A DNA stretch of 57,258 nt from an uncultured Flavobacteriaceae bacterium (GTDB lineage Bacteria; Bacteroidota; Bacteroidia; Flavobacteriales; Flavobacteriaceae), in assembly GCA_938073895.1 (NCBI GenBank), contig CALJFB010000051.1, positions 1 through 57,258 of the forward strand, read 5' to 3'. The translations under genes and the position numbers were made by a program. Below the pieces are notes generated by a model, which made no database searches, had not been told where the DNA came from, and saw only the letters and a program-made list of their open reading frames with translations. Positions 46,081 to 54,889 of the stretch are shown here, one piece after another. Every line of letters begins with the position of its first letter. Positions within the stretch are counted from its first letter, which is position 1.

Positions 46081-47931
46081 ATGTTAGAATTAGCAGGAAT
46101 AATTATATTAGGAATTTTAGCCCAATGGGTTGCTTGGAAGTTTAAAATTCCGGCAATTTTGCCATTAATATTAATAGGTCTTTTAGTTGGTCCTATTGCA
46201 GCCGAATTTTTAAGCGATGATCACACCAAATGGATAGAACCTATTTGGAACGGAAAAGAAGGCCTTTTTCCTGGAGAAAGCCTATTTTACTTTGTATCGC
46301 TTGCCATAAGCATTATTCTTTTTGAAGGTGGACTAACCTTAAAAATGAGCGAAATTAAAAATGTAGGTCCTGTAATTTCTAAAATGATTTCGCTTGGATC
46401 TGCAGTTACCTTTTTTGGAGCCGCATTAGCAGCACATTATGTTTTTGGATTAAGTTGGGAAATTTCCTACTTATTCTCGGGACTTATAATTGTTACTGGT
46501 CCAACCGTAATAACACCAATTCTTAGAAACATTCCGCTTAAAAAAGATGTCTCGGCAGTTTTAAAATGGGAAGGAATTTTAATAGATCCTATTGGTGCTT
46601 TAGTTGCCGTATTAGTCTTTGAATATATAAGTGTAGATGCTGGTGGCGAATTTACCAAAACAGCATTAGTAGAGTTTGGAAAAATTATATTATTTGGAGC
46701 CACATTTGGATTTACATTTGCGCACGCTTTAAATTTTATTATTAATAAAAAGTTAATGCCTCATTATTTACTAAACGTATTTGCTTTAGCATCTGTTTTA
46801 GGTGTTTTTGTTCTTTCAGATACGTTTGCACACGAGTCTGGCTTATTAGCTGTTGTTGTTATGGGAATGGTTTTAGGAAACTCTAAATCGGCTTACCTTA
46901 AAGAACTTCTATACTTTAAAGAATCTTTAAGTATTTTATTAATTTCTATCTTATTTATCCTTTTAGCAGCTAATATTAATTTTGAAGAACTTTTACTAAT
47001 TTACAACTGGAAAACAGCAATCCTATTTGCTATTATTGTCTTTTTAATTAGACCAATTGGTGTGTTTTTAAGTACTGCAGGTTCATCGTTAAAATTAAAC
47101 GAAAAACTATTTATTAGTTGGGTTGGACCACGCGGAATTGTAGCGGCAGGTATTGCTTCTCTATTTGGATTAAAATTAGCAAGTAAAGGTGTTCCTGGTG
47201 CAGAATACATTACACCTTTAGTTTTTGTTATTGTTTTAGGAACTGTATTGTTAAACGCAACTACAGCAAGATTATTTGCGCGTTTAGTTGGTGTGTTTTT
47301 AACCAAAAGCGATGGTGTTTTAATTGTTGGTGCTAGTAAAGTATCCAGATTAATAGGTCATTATTTAGAGCAAAACGGCAGACATGTTGTACTTATAGAT
47401 AGTAATCAAAATAACATTACAAAAGCGCAAGACCTAGATTTAGAAGCCTTAACAACTAATATTTACTCGGATAATCTTACCGATAATATTGAGCTAAACG
47501 ATATTGGTATTCTTATGGCACTAACAGGAAACTCAGATATTAATAAATACGCTATCAATAAATTCTCTAAACAATTTGGAGAAAATGGAGCTTTTAGATT
47601 GGTAACAACTGAAGAAATGTTAGACGAAAATAATAACCCTAAAAAAGGTTTATTTTCTCAAACAGACGATTATACTAGACTGGCAGATGTTACCCGAAAT
47701 TACCCAAGTATCCAAGATATTGAGCTTGTAAATAAGCAGCATTATTTAGATCTTATTAAAATTTCTAAAGTAGATAAAGACATTATCCCATTATTTTTAA
47801 AAGATGATAATGGCGATTTAAGCATTATCCCATCAAATAGTGAAAGTGTTGAAATTATAAAGAAAGGCTACCAGTTAGTTTATCTTGGTAAACCTTTTGA
47901 TGTTGAAGTTGTTAATGAAGAAACAGCTTAA
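46081..47931 (+). CDS. Sodium/proton antiporter (CPA1 NhaP-like) with C-terminal TrkA-N-type domain
   Basis: A 616-residue protein. The N-terminal ~410 residues form 12-13 transmembrane helices with the antiporter signatures ILFEGGLTLKMSEI, TGPTVITPILRNIPL, ESGLLAVVVMG and VGPRGIVAAGIASLFGL. A dinucleotide-binding domain follows (VLIVGASKVSRLIGHYL, HVVLIDSNQNN) and a short C-terminal TrkA-C-like region. It exports Na+ or K+ in exchange for H+. Divergent from the Usp-SulP operon, sharing an 83-bp regulatory region. Confidence 0.92.
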   Translation: MLELAGIIILGILAQWVAWKFKIPAILPLILIGLLVGPIAAEFLSDDHTKWIEPIWNGKEGLFPGESLFYFVSLAISIILFEGGLTLKMSEIKNVGPVISKMISLGSAVTFFGAALAAHYVFGLSWEISYLFSGLIIVTGPTVITPILRNIPLKKDVSAVLKWEGILIDPIGALVAVLVFEYISVDAGGEFTKTALVEFGKIILFGATFGFTFAHALNFIINKKLMPHYLLNVFALASVLGVFVLSDTFAHESGLLAVVVMGMVLGNSKSAYLKELLYFKESLSILLISILFILLAANINFEELLLIYNWKTAILFAIIVFLIRPIGVFLSTAGSSLKLNEKLFISWVGPRGIVAAGIASLFGLKLASKGVPGAEYITPLVFVIVLGTVLLNATTARLFARLVGVFLTKSDGVLIVGASKVSRLIGHYLEQNGRHVVLIDSNQNNITKAQDLDLEALTTNIYSDNLTDNIELNDIGILMALTGNSDINKYAINKFSKQFGENGAFRLVTTEEMLDENNNPKKGLFSQTDDYTRLADVTRNYPSIQDIELVNKQHYLDLIKISKVDKDIIPLFLKDDNGDLSIIPSNSESVEIIKKGYQLVYLGKPFDVEVVNEETA

Positions 47932-48016
47932 AATAAATTCTTAAAAGAACCGCTTCAAAATCAAAATTATACATTACAAATAGTATCTTGTAAACTTTAA
48001 AATTATCAGTTTTATT

Positions 48017-49009
48017 ATGAAATCCTTTTCAATTAAAAATATTACAAGCCTAGTAAATGGTACGCTTATTAATTCTATAAACCAAGAAATTACGGGTTTA
48101 GAAACTGTAACAAATGCCACAACTGGTCAAGCTACATTTATTGGACATAAAAAATTTGCTAAGAGTTTTGAAACCACAAAAGCTTCTGTGGTTATTGTTA
48201 CAGAAGGAATAGAGTTAGTAAATAACCCTACATGTGCTCAAATTAAAGTTGCTAACGCAGATCTAGCAATGGCTAAACTACTTGAAGCCTTTTCTCCAGA
48301 AGCACCAAGCTTTACAACTAACATTAGTCCTACTGCTGTAATAGACAATACTGCAACTATAGGTAAAAACGTTAAAATTGGCGCAGGTTGTTATGTTGGA
48401 AAAAATACTAGTATTGAAGATAACGTGACTTTATATCCAAACTCTACTGTTTTTGACGATTGTAAAATTGGTGCACACACCACAATTTGGTCTGGCGTAG
48501 TCATTAGAGAACGTACTATTGTTGGACAACATTGTATTTTTCATAATAATGTAAGTATTGGCGCAGATGGTTTTGGATATAGGCCAAGCGATGATGGTAG
48601 AGGTTTAGTTAAAATTCCACATATTGGAAATGTGGTTATAGGAAACCACGTAGAAATAGGTGCAAATTCTTGTGTAGATCGTGCCAAATTTAGTTCTACT
48701 ATTATTGGCGATGGCTGCAAAATAGATAACTTAGTACAAATTGCTCATAATTGTATTTTGGGCCGTTCTTGTATTATGGCTGGAAGTAGTGGCTTAGCAG
48801 GTTCTGTAACTTTAGGCGATGGCGTAATTATTGGCGGAAGTGCTTCTATAAAAGATCATACTACTATACATTCTGGAGCTGTTGTTGGTGCTGGTTCTGG
48901 TGTTGTTGGCGATGTAGCTGCTGGGAAAACTGTTTTAGGTTATCCTGCAACAGATGCTAAACAAATGATGAAACAATGGGTTGCTTTACGTAAATTAGGA
49001 AGAGGTTAA
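48017..49009 (+). CDS. lpxD: LpxD-family UDP-glucosamine N-acyltransferase
   Basis: A 330-residue left-handed beta-helix acyltransferase. The N-terminal LpxD uridine-binding-type domain (ITGLETVTNATTGQATFIG) is followed by hexapeptide repeats; the catalytic His region is NLVQIAHNCILG. Lipid A LpxD transfers 3-hydroxyacyl groups to UDP-3-O-acyl-glucosamine. It lies alone, not with lpxA, lpxB or fabZ, so it could be an additional paralog instead of the lipid A gene itself. The divergent N-terminal third supports some caution. Confidence 0.85.
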   Translation: MKSFSIKNITSLVNGTLINSINQEITGLETVTNATTGQATFIGHKKFAKSFETTKASVVIVTEGIELVNNPTCAQIKVANADLAMAKLLEAFSPEAPSFTTNISPTAVIDNTATIGKNVKIGAGCYVGKNTSIEDNVTLYPNSTVFDDCKIGAHTTIWSGVVIRERTIVGQHCIFHNNVSIGADGFGYRPSDDGRGLVKIPHIGNVVIGNHVEIGANSCVDRAKFSSTIIGDGCKIDNLVQIAHNCILGRSCIMAGSSGLAGSVTLGDGVIIGGSASIKDHTTIHSGAVVGAGSGVVGDVAAGKTVLGYPATDAKQMMKQWVALRKLGRG

Positions 49010-49047
49010 TTCCTGCGGAGGCAATAGTCTTTTTAAATAATATTTAT

Positions 49048-49090
49048 AAAACAAGACTCAAATCTTAATTGATTTGAGCCTTGTTTTATT
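49048..49090 (+). terminator. Intrinsic terminator after lpxD
   Basis: AAAACAAG..TCAAATC (49048-49064) pairs with GATTTGAG..CTTGTTTT (49071-49087), one mismatch in 17, loop of 6, then ATTTT. It lies ~40 bp after the stop codon. Confidence 0.8.
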
Positions 49091-49140
49091 TTAATTTAGA
49101 ATTCAAAATACAGGTAAACAGTACACACTTTATTGCAAGT

Positions 49141-49175
49141 AAAAACGCTCAAACTATTTCTAATTTGAGCGCTTT
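49141..49175 (-). terminator. Intrinsic terminator after lepA
   Basis: CGCTCAAA (49146-49153) pairs with TTTGAGCG (49064+100 to 49171, i.e. 49164-49171). Read on the minus strand the stem is followed by five T, ~60 bp beyond the lepA stop codon. Confidence 0.7.
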
Positions 49176-49234
49176 GTTTATTTCTATGTTTTGGCTTTTT
49201 CGATTATGAGACTCCTTTATTCAAAAGAGTTTTG

Positions 49235-51031
49235 TTAATCATTTAGCTTTAAAACTGCCATAAACGCTTGCTGTGGAATTTCTACATTTCCAACCTGGCG
49301 CATACGTTTTTTACCTTTTTTCTGCTTTTCTAATAACTTACGTTTTCTAGAAATATCTCCACCATAACATTTTGCGGTAACATCTTTACGTAAGGCTTTT
49401 ACCGTTTCTCTTGCTATAATTTTAGCTCCAATTGCAGCTTGTATTGGAATATCGAACTGTTGTCTTGGTATTAATTCTTTTAACTTCTCGCACATTTTTT
49501 TACCAATATGATGTGCATTATCTGCGTGAATTAATGCTGAAAGTGCATCTACAGATTGTGCGTTTAATAAAACATCTAAACGTACTAATTTAGACGCTTT
49601 TAAACCAATTGGATGATAATCAAAAGAAGCATAACCTTTAGAAACTGTTTTAAGTCTATCGTAAAAATCAAATACAATTTCTGCTAATGGCATTTCAAAT
49701 GTTAATTCTACACGCTCAGTAGTTAAATACGTTTGACTTGTTATTATTCCTCGTTTTTCAATACATAAAGACATTACATTACCAACAAAATCTGCTTTTG
49801 TAATAATAGTGGCTTTAATATATGGTTCTTCTACACGATTTAAACTTGACGGATCAGGTAAATCACTTGGGTTATTTACAATAATAATATCGTCTGGATA
49901 TTTATGAGAAAATGCGTGGTAACTTACATTGGGAACTGTTGTAATAACCGTCATATCAAACTCGCGCTCCAAACGTTCTTGGATAATTTCCATATGCAAC
50001 ATTCCTAAGAATCCACAACGGAAACCAAAACCTAAGGCTGCAGAACTTTCTGGCTGAAATACTAAAGACGCATCGTTTAATTGAAGCTTTTCCATAGAGT
50101 TTCTAAGCTCTTCGTAATCTTCTGTATCTACTGGATAAATTCCTGCAAAAACCATTGGTTTTACGTCCTCAAATCCACTAATAGCATTAGTTGTAGGATT
50201 AGCTGCATCTGTAATGGTATCTCCTACTTTTACTTCTTTAGCTTCTTTAATTCCTGTAATAACGTAACCAACATCTCCAGCTTTTATTTCTTTTCTTGGA
50301 AATTGATTTAGTTTTAAAGTACCAACCTCATCTGCACCATAGGTTTTTCCTGTGGCAATAAATTTAATTTGTTGGTTCTTTTTTATAGATCCATTAATAA
50401 CTCTAAAATACGTTTCTACACCACGAAAAGGGTTATACACAGAATCGAAAATTAAGGCTTGTAATGGCTCGTCTATATTTCCTTTTGGAGCAGGAACTCT
50501 TCTAATAATAGCTTCTAAAATGTTTTCTACACCAAACCCTGTTTTTCCACTAGCGTGAATAACCTCTTCAGCTTCGCATCCTAAAAGATCCACAATATCG
50601 TCTGTTACTTCTTCTGGGTTTGCACTTGGTAAATCTACTTTATTAAGAACTGGAATAATTTCTAAATCGTTCTCTAAAGCTAAATACAAATTAGAAATAG
50701 TTTGTGCTTGTATGCTTTGCGCGGCATCTACAATAAGTAAAGCACCTTCACAAGCTGCAATAGATCTAGATACTTCGTAAGAGAAATCTACGTGACCAGG
50801 CGTATCAATTAAGTTTAAAATATAATCTTCACCTTCAAAAGTATACTCCATTTGAATGGCGTGAGATTTAATAGTAATACCACGCTCGCGTTCTAAGTCC
50901 ATACTATCTAATAACTGCGCTTGTTCTTCGCGTGCTGTTACTGTACCAGTAAAACCTAATAAACGATCCGCAAGTGTACTTTTCCCGTGGTCAATATGTG
51001 CAATAATGCAAAAATTTCTAATGTGCTTCAT
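49235..51031 (-). CDS. lepA: Elongation factor 4 (LepA)
   Basis: A 598-residue translational GTPase that acts on stalled or misassembled ribosomes. G1 [16 protein letters not shown]2 [13 protein letters not shown]3 DTPGHVDF, G4 NKVDLP; the LepA-specific C-terminal domain carries the [11 protein letters not shown] segment and ends [22 protein letters not shown] box at 51063-51070 on the minus strand gives a ~30-nt leader. Monocistronic. Confidence 0.98.
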   Translation of the reverse strand: MKHIRNFCIIAHIDHGKSTLADRLLGFTGTVTAREEQAQLLDSMDLERERGITIKSHAIQMEYTFEGEDYILNLIDTPGHVDFSYEVSRSIAACEGALLIVDAAQSIQAQTISNLYLALENDLEIIPVLNKVDLPSANPEEVTDDIVDLLGCEAEEVIHASGKTGFGVENILEAIIRRVPAPKGNIDEPLQALIFDSVYNPFRGVETYFRVINGSIKKNQQIKFIATGKTYGADEVGTLKLNQFPRKEIKAGDVGYVITGIKEAKEVKVGDTITDAANPTTNAISGFEDVKPMVFAGIYPVDTEDYEELRNSMEKLQLNDASLVFQPESSAALGFGFRCGFLGMLHMEIIQERLEREFDMTVITTVPNVSYHAFSHKYPDDIIIVNNPSDLPDPSSLNRVEEPYIKATIITKADFVGNVMSLCIEKRGIITSQTYLTTERVELTFEMPLAEIVFDFYDRLKTVSKGYASFDYHPIGLKASKLVRLDVLLNAQSVDALSALIHADNAHHIGKKMCEKLKELIPRQQFDIPIQAAIGAKIIARETVKALRKDVTAKCYGGDISRKRKLLEKQKKGKKRMRQVGNVEIPQQAFMAVLKLND

Positions 51032-51062
51032 AGTCTTTCTTCTCTAAACAAGGTAGATATTG

Positions 51063-51070
51063 CAAATATA
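51063..51070 (-). promoter_or_regulatory. lepA -7 element
   Basis: TATATTTG on the minus strand, 31 bases before the lepA ATG. No clean TTG at -33. Confidence 0.45.
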
Positions 51071-51203
51071 GTCGAAAAAAACGTGTTTTTTTGGGTATTA
51101 AATAACTAAAACAACGAAGTCTTACTGTTAACTTGATTTTTTTTACAACTGACGAATAATTTTATTTTATAAATATAATTTTTTGAATATAATTATTTGA
51201 AAT

Positions 51204-51857
51204 TTACATTTTTCCATTCCATTCTTCATAAAACTGATTTAAAAACTCTTGCATATAGCTATGTCTATTTTCTGCTAAATCCTTACCTGTTTTTGTATTC
51301 ATTCTATCTTTTAGAAGTAAGAGTTTTTCGTAAAAATGATTTAGTGTTGGAGCTGTAGATGCTTTATAAGCTTCTTTACTCATGTTTAAATCTGGCTTAA
51401 TGTCGGGATTATATATAGCTCTATTTTTAAATCCGCCATAATTAAAGGTTCTAGCTATTCCAATAGCGCCTAAGGCATCTAATCTATCTGCGTCTTGCAC
51501 AACATCTAACTCTAAAGACTTAAATTTTTGAGTTAAATTCCCACCTTTAAAACTTATATTTTCTATTATTTTTATAACGTGATTAATTACTGTTGTTTCT
51601 ACATTTAAACTTTGTAAGAACTGCTGTGCTACTTTTGGTCCAACAGTTTCGTTGCCATTATGGAATTTACTATCGGCTATATCGTGAAGTAAGGCGCCTA
51701 AGGCCACAATAAAATGATTTACTTCTTCTTGTTTTGCGATTAAAAGTGCGTTTTTATACACACGTTCTATATGAAACCAATCGTGTCCACCTTCGGCATT
51801 TTTAAGGGTTTTTTTTACAAAAAAAATTGTGTCTTGAATGATTTGTGCTTTATCCAT
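51204..51857 (-). CDS. HD-domain phosphohydrolase
   Basis: A 217-residue HD hydrolase related to the YedJ group. Metal ligands: His in GGHDWFHIERV, the HD pair in ALGALLHDIADSKFH and Asp in VQDADRLDALGAIG. It likely hydrolyses a nucleotide or other phosphoester; substrate unknown. ATG 51857 is the only plausible start, since HDWFH lies near residue 25 and no later Met precedes it. A strong minus-strand terminator hairpin ends just five bases before this ATG, which leaves its own promoter and leader unexplained. Confidence 0.88.
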   Translation of the reverse strand: MDKAQIIQDTIFFVKKTLKNAEGGHDWFHIERVYKNALLIAKQEEVNHFIVALGALLHDIADSKFHNGNETVGPKVAQQFLQSLNVETTVINHVIKIIENISFKGGNLTQKFKSLELDVVQDADRLDALGAIGIARTFNYGGFKNRAIYNPDIKPDLNMSKEAYKASTAPTLNHFYEKLLLLKDRMNTKTGKDLAENRHSYMQEFLNQFYEEWNGKM

Positions 51858-51862
51858 ATTAC

Positions 51863-51899
51863 AAAAAAAATCCTTTCAGTTTAAAACTGAAAGGATTTT
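51863..51899 (-). terminator. Terminator-like hairpin abutting the HD gene start
   Basis: AAAATCCTTTCAGT pairs with ACTGAAAGGATTTT across a 5-base loop; on the minus strand eight T follow (51870-51863). It should end transcripts from the small membrane-protein gene, yet its T-run stops five bases before ATG 51857. Confidence 0.85.
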
Positions 51900-52008
51900 G
51901 AGTGTTTTTATTTATTGTAGATAATATGTATTAGGTCTAAACTAAGTTTGTCCAAACAAAAACTAGATGAAATACATAATTGTTTTACTTATTAAGTATG
52001 CTAAACCT

Positions 52009-52233
52009 CTAAAAGGTTAAAACATTTATAAGCTTTAATAGATAAATTAAAGCTACTGTAATTGCTCCACTAATTAATAAAGCTCCAGACCAATAATAGG
52101 TTCTTGTGCTCCATTGCTTAAACATTTTTTTACCATATTCTTTTTGGGCATAATCTTTAGTTACTTTCCAGTAAAGGTATGTGATTATTAAAAAAATAGA
52201 AATTGCTATTAATATAGTCCAGCTACTTTTCAT
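52009..52233 (-). CDS. Small two-helix membrane protein, unknown
   Basis: A 74-residue protein with two hydrophobic helices (ILIAISIFLIITYLYW and GALLISGAITVALIYLL) joined by a charged cytosolic-type loop (KVTKDYAQKEYGKKMF). I do not recognise a family. It is on the same strand as the desaturase but separated by 152 bp containing two hairpins, so it may have its own promoter. Codon composition and an intact frame from ATG support it as real, but at this length doubt remains. Confidence 0.6.
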   Translation of the reverse strand: MKSSWTILIAISIFLIITYLYWKVTKDYAQKEYGKKMFKQWSTRTYYWSGALLISGAITVALIYLLKLINVLTF

Positions 52234-52291
52234 TTTATAAATTTAAATTTAGCTGTTTTGCATTAGCAATAGTAGCTTTGTTGAAGCTCTT

Positions 52292-52370
52292 ATTATTTTG
52301 TTGCATTTATGCAAAATAATAAAGCGACTGCGGATAGTGCGGACTTCAATTTTTTTTCTAAAATTGAAGT
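52292..52370. repeat. Two consecutive hairpins after the desaturase gene
   Basis: ATTATTTTG (52292-52300) pairs with CAAAATAAT (52312-52320), and ACTTCAATTTT (52343-52353) pairs with AAAATTGAAGT (52360-52370). The second is 15 bp past the desaturase stop but lacks a following T-run on the minus strand, so termination efficiency is doubtful. Confidence 0.55.
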
Positions 52371-52385
52371 AATGCCCAAATAATA

Positions 52386-53372
52386 TTACAACTTAGCTGG
52401 TTCTACCCATTTAAATTGATATGAATTTTCTGGAATGGTCATTCTATCTGCAATACGTGTCATTCTACTTGGTAGTTTCATTAAATAGTCTCTGGCTTTT
52501 TCGGCTTCTGGGTTTAATCCACCCATATTTCCAATATCCCACTTTAACAATAACTTGTCTAAAATATCTATATAATCTGTAGAAGTATAAACTCCTATAC
52601 GTTGTGCTGTGTTAGAGAATTCCTCGAATGCAGAACTTATTTTGTCTCCAGATTCTCTTAAAAAATGAGCTGGCATTGTAATTTTAGCTTTCATCATAGA
52701 ATGAAAAGCCATCATCATTTGGTTTGGATCTTCTTTAAAAATACGATCTACAAAATCTGAATAGGCTAAATGGTGGCGCATTTCGTCTCCTGCAATAATT
52801 TTACACATTTTTGCTAATTGTTTATTTCCTCTGGCTTTTGCCATTTTAGCAACTCTATTATGAGAAATATACGTGGCTAGTTCTTGAAAAGATGTGTATA
52901 CAAAGTTTTTATATGGATCTCTATCTGTTCCAATATCGAATCCATCTGAAATTAAATGGTGTGTTGTTTTTTCGATTTCTTTCATATTTACACGACCAGA
53001 TAAGTATAAGTATTTATTTAATACGTCTCCGTGTCTGTTTTCTTCGGCTGTCCATTGTCTTACCCATTTAGACCAACCATTACGTTCTATTTGATCTACA
53101 CCTTCTACGTCCATTAACCAAGATTCGTAAGTTGGTAAGGCTTCTTCGGTAATCATGTCTCCTACAAGAACTACCCAAAAATCGTAAGGTAAGTCTTTAG
53201 ATAATTCTCTAATCTCTTTTACTTCATCAAAAAAGGTGTCCGATTCAGAATTAGGTAAGAAATCTGTTGGTTGCCAGATAGTATCAACTGGTACTAAATA
53301 TTTTTCAATTAATGTGTCAATATCTTTTTCTAGATATCTCATCACATCTAAACGTATGTTTTTTAAAGACAT
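52386..53372 (-). CDS. Acyl-ACP desaturase (ferritin-like diiron)
   Basis: A 328-residue soluble desaturase that introduces a double bond in acyl-ACP, using a diiron centre. The iron-binding pairs are EENRHG (WTAEENRHGDVL) and DEMRHH (IAGDEMRHHLAY), with further Glu in MITEEALPTYE and SFQELATY. Length fits the family. Its ATG is 2 bp after plsC stops on the same strand, so it forms an operon with an acyltransferase of phospholipid synthesis, which suggests control of membrane unsaturation. Confidence 0.94.
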   Translation of the reverse strand: MSLKNIRLDVMRYLEKDIDTLIEKYLVPVDTIWQPTDFLPNSESDTFFDEVKEIRELSKDLPYDFWVVLVGDMITEEALPTYESWLMDVEGVDQIERNGWSKWVRQWTAEENRHGDVLNKYLYLSGRVNMKEIEKTTHHLISDGFDIGTDRDPYKNFVYTSFQELATYISHNRVAKMAKARGNKQLAKMCKIIAGDEMRHHLAYSDFVDRIFKEDPNQMMMAFHSMMKAKITMPAHFLRESGDKISSAFEEFSNTAQRIGVYTSTDYIDILDKLLLKWDIGNMGGLNPEAEKARDYLMKLPSRMTRIADRMTIPENSYQFKWVEPAKL

Positions 53373-53374
53373 AA

Positions 53375-54112
53375 TTAAGTAGATTTAATGGCGTTTGTAA
53401 TGGTTTGCTCTACAGTTTCTATTAATGTGTCCGTTTCAAAATTGGCTACATTAAGATAATTATGAACTGTAAAAGTGATTTTATAACCAATTCCCATAGG
53501 GAATTTTCCGTAAGGTAAGGATTTCCAAGAGTTATTTATAGTAATTGGAATAACAATTGCATTTGGTGCTTTTTTAAATAATACGGTTAACCCTTTAGTT
53601 TGAAATGGTTTTGGCTTGCCTGTTTTACTTCGTGTTCCTTCTGGAAATATTACTACTGCCCGATTGTGTTTTTCTATATATTTTGCAATTTTAGCAATTT
53701 CGGTTATGGCTTGCCTTGGATTCTTACGATCTATTAAAACAGATCCACCTACTCTAAGGTTATATGATACGCTTGGAAAGCCATAACCTAATTCTTTTTT
53801 ACTAATAAATTTTGGGTGAAACCTACGCATAAACCATATAATTGGTGGAATATCGTTCATGGATTGATGGTTTGCCACAATAATTACAGGTCTATCTTTT
53901 GGTATATTATCTGGAATTTTAAAGCTATAAGTAAAGCCCAACAAATGCAAGCATCTTGTTAATCCGCCATTTAAAAAAGCAACACTTTTTTTGTGCGCAC
54001 TATAACCAAAGACTTTATAACAAATTACTTGAATGGGATGAAATACTAATAATAGCAACCCAAAAAATAAAAAGTATATAACGGTTAACGGATATGCTAA
54101 TAATTTCCTCAT
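53375..54112 (-). CDS. plsC: 1-acyl-sn-glycerol-3-phosphate acyltransferase
   Basis: A 245-residue membrane-associated acyltransferase making phosphatidic acid. An N-terminal hydrophobic anchor (LAYPLTVIYFLFFGLLLLV) is followed by motif I NHQSMND, motif II around GGSVLIDRKNPRQA, motif III FPEGTRS and motif IV VIPITI. I choose ATG 54112 (MRKLLAYPL); the upstream in-frame start at 54148 would lie upstream of the -7 box at 54136-54143. It is directly upstream (2 bp) of the desaturase gene. Confidence 0.92.
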   Translation of the reverse strand: MRKLLAYPLTVIYFLFFGLLLLVFHPIQVICYKVFGYSAHKKSVAFLNGGLTRCLHLLGFTYSFKIPDNIPKDRPVIIVANHQSMNDIPPIIWFMRRFHPKFISKKELGYGFPSVSYNLRVGGSVLIDRKNPRQAITEIAKIAKYIEKHNRAVVIFPEGTRSKTGKPKPFQTKGLTVLFKKAPNAIVIPITINNSWKSLPYGKFPMGIGYKITFTVHNYLNVANFETDTLIETVEQTITNAIKST

Positions 54113-54135
54113 TTTTAATACACTGTATGATTTAA

Positions 54136-54143
54136 CAAAAATA
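54136..54143 (-). promoter_or_regulatory. plsC-desaturase -7 element
   Basis: TATTTTTG on the minus strand, 23 bases before ATG 54112. It excludes the longer start. No clear TTG at -33. Confidence 0.5.
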
Positions 54144-54164
54144 GACACATTTGTCGATTAAGCA

Positions 54165-54194
54165 TAAAAAAACCACGCAAATTTGCGTGGTTTT
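54165..54194 (-). terminator. Intrinsic terminator after the bacilliredoxin gene
   Basis: CCACGCAAA and TTTGCGTGG (54173-54190) form a perfect palindrome, flanked by A4 and T4; seven T follow on the minus strand. It separates the bacilliredoxin gene from plsC. Confidence 0.9.
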
Positions 54195-54227
54195 ACTATG
54201 TGTGCATTGTAAATTTTATAAAAAATC

Positions 54228-54638
54228 TTAACAATGAGAATTATAAGCGTCTTTTAAATTTTCTGCAATTAATTCTGCTGGTCTACCTTCAATATGGTGA
54301 CGTTCTAAAACGTGAACTAATTCGCCATCTTTAAATAACGCCATACATGGAGAACTTGGAGGAAAAGGCACCATAAATTCTCTTGCTTTATTAACCGCAT
54401 CTTTATCTACACCTGCAAAAACAGTTACAATATTATTTGGTTTATTTTCGTTATCTAAACTCATTTTTGCGCCTGGTCTAGCATTTGCTGCTGCACAACC
54501 ACAAACAGAATTTACAACTAATAACGTTGTTCCTTCTTTAGAGATCGCACTTGTTACGTCGTCTGCTGTATGTAATTCTTGAAAACCTGCGATTGTTAAA
54601 TCTTCGCGCATTGGTTTTACCATTTGTTCTGGATACAT
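54228..54638 (-). CDS. BrxA/BrxB-family bacilliredoxin
   Basis: A 136-residue thioredoxin-fold protein of the YphP/YqiW family. The CGC motif is in NSVCGCAAANARPG; other family segments are MYPEQMVKPMREDL at the N-terminus and PPSSPCMALFKDGEL. In Bacillus these remove bacillithiol from proteins; Bacteroidota have bacillithiol-like chemistry only in some lineages, so the thiol partner here is uncertain. I choose ATG 54638 over the longer frame start at 54665, as family members start MYPE and a TAACTTTG box at 54663-54670 covers the longer start. Confidence 0.93.
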   Translation of the reverse strand: MYPEQMVKPMREDLTIAGFQELHTADDVTSAISKEGTTLLVVNSVCGCAAANARPGAKMSLDNENKPNNIVTVFAGVDKDAVNKAREFMVPFPPSSPCMALFKDGELVHVLERHHIEGRPAELIAENLKDAYNSHC

Positions 54639-54662
54639 AATTATATATTTTAATTTATAATA

Positions 54663-54670
54663 CAAAGTTA
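54663..54670 (-). promoter_or_regulatory. Bacilliredoxin -7 element
   Basis: TAACTTTG on the minus strand, 24 bases before ATG 54638. It decides the shorter start. Confidence 0.5.
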
Positions 54671-54859
54671 ATCAAAAACTATGCAAAAATTGTAATGGTA
54701 TTAGTTTATAACGCTTATGGTGCCATAAGGTCAGACTATTATTCTTTAAAGTTAATAGTTCTCTTTTATAATCTTACCTTAACAATACTTTTTATTCTTA
54801 ATTAAATAACTAAAAACATAAAGTTTGTAACAAAATTAAATAACTACTACTAACTATAG

Positions 54860-54867
54860 TATATTTG
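54860..54867 (+). promoter_or_regulatory. -7 element of the TerB/J-domain gene
   Basis: TATATTTG, 22 bases before ATG 54890. No TTG at the usual distance. Confidence 0.45.
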
Positions 54868-54889
54868 AAAACAGATTAAAAACATAAAA

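Noticed and set aside
51204-51857. HD protein and MutS-like protein as parts of an antiphage defence island
   Set aside because: Surrounding genes are housekeeping, no restriction, CBASS, retron or toxin partners are visible.
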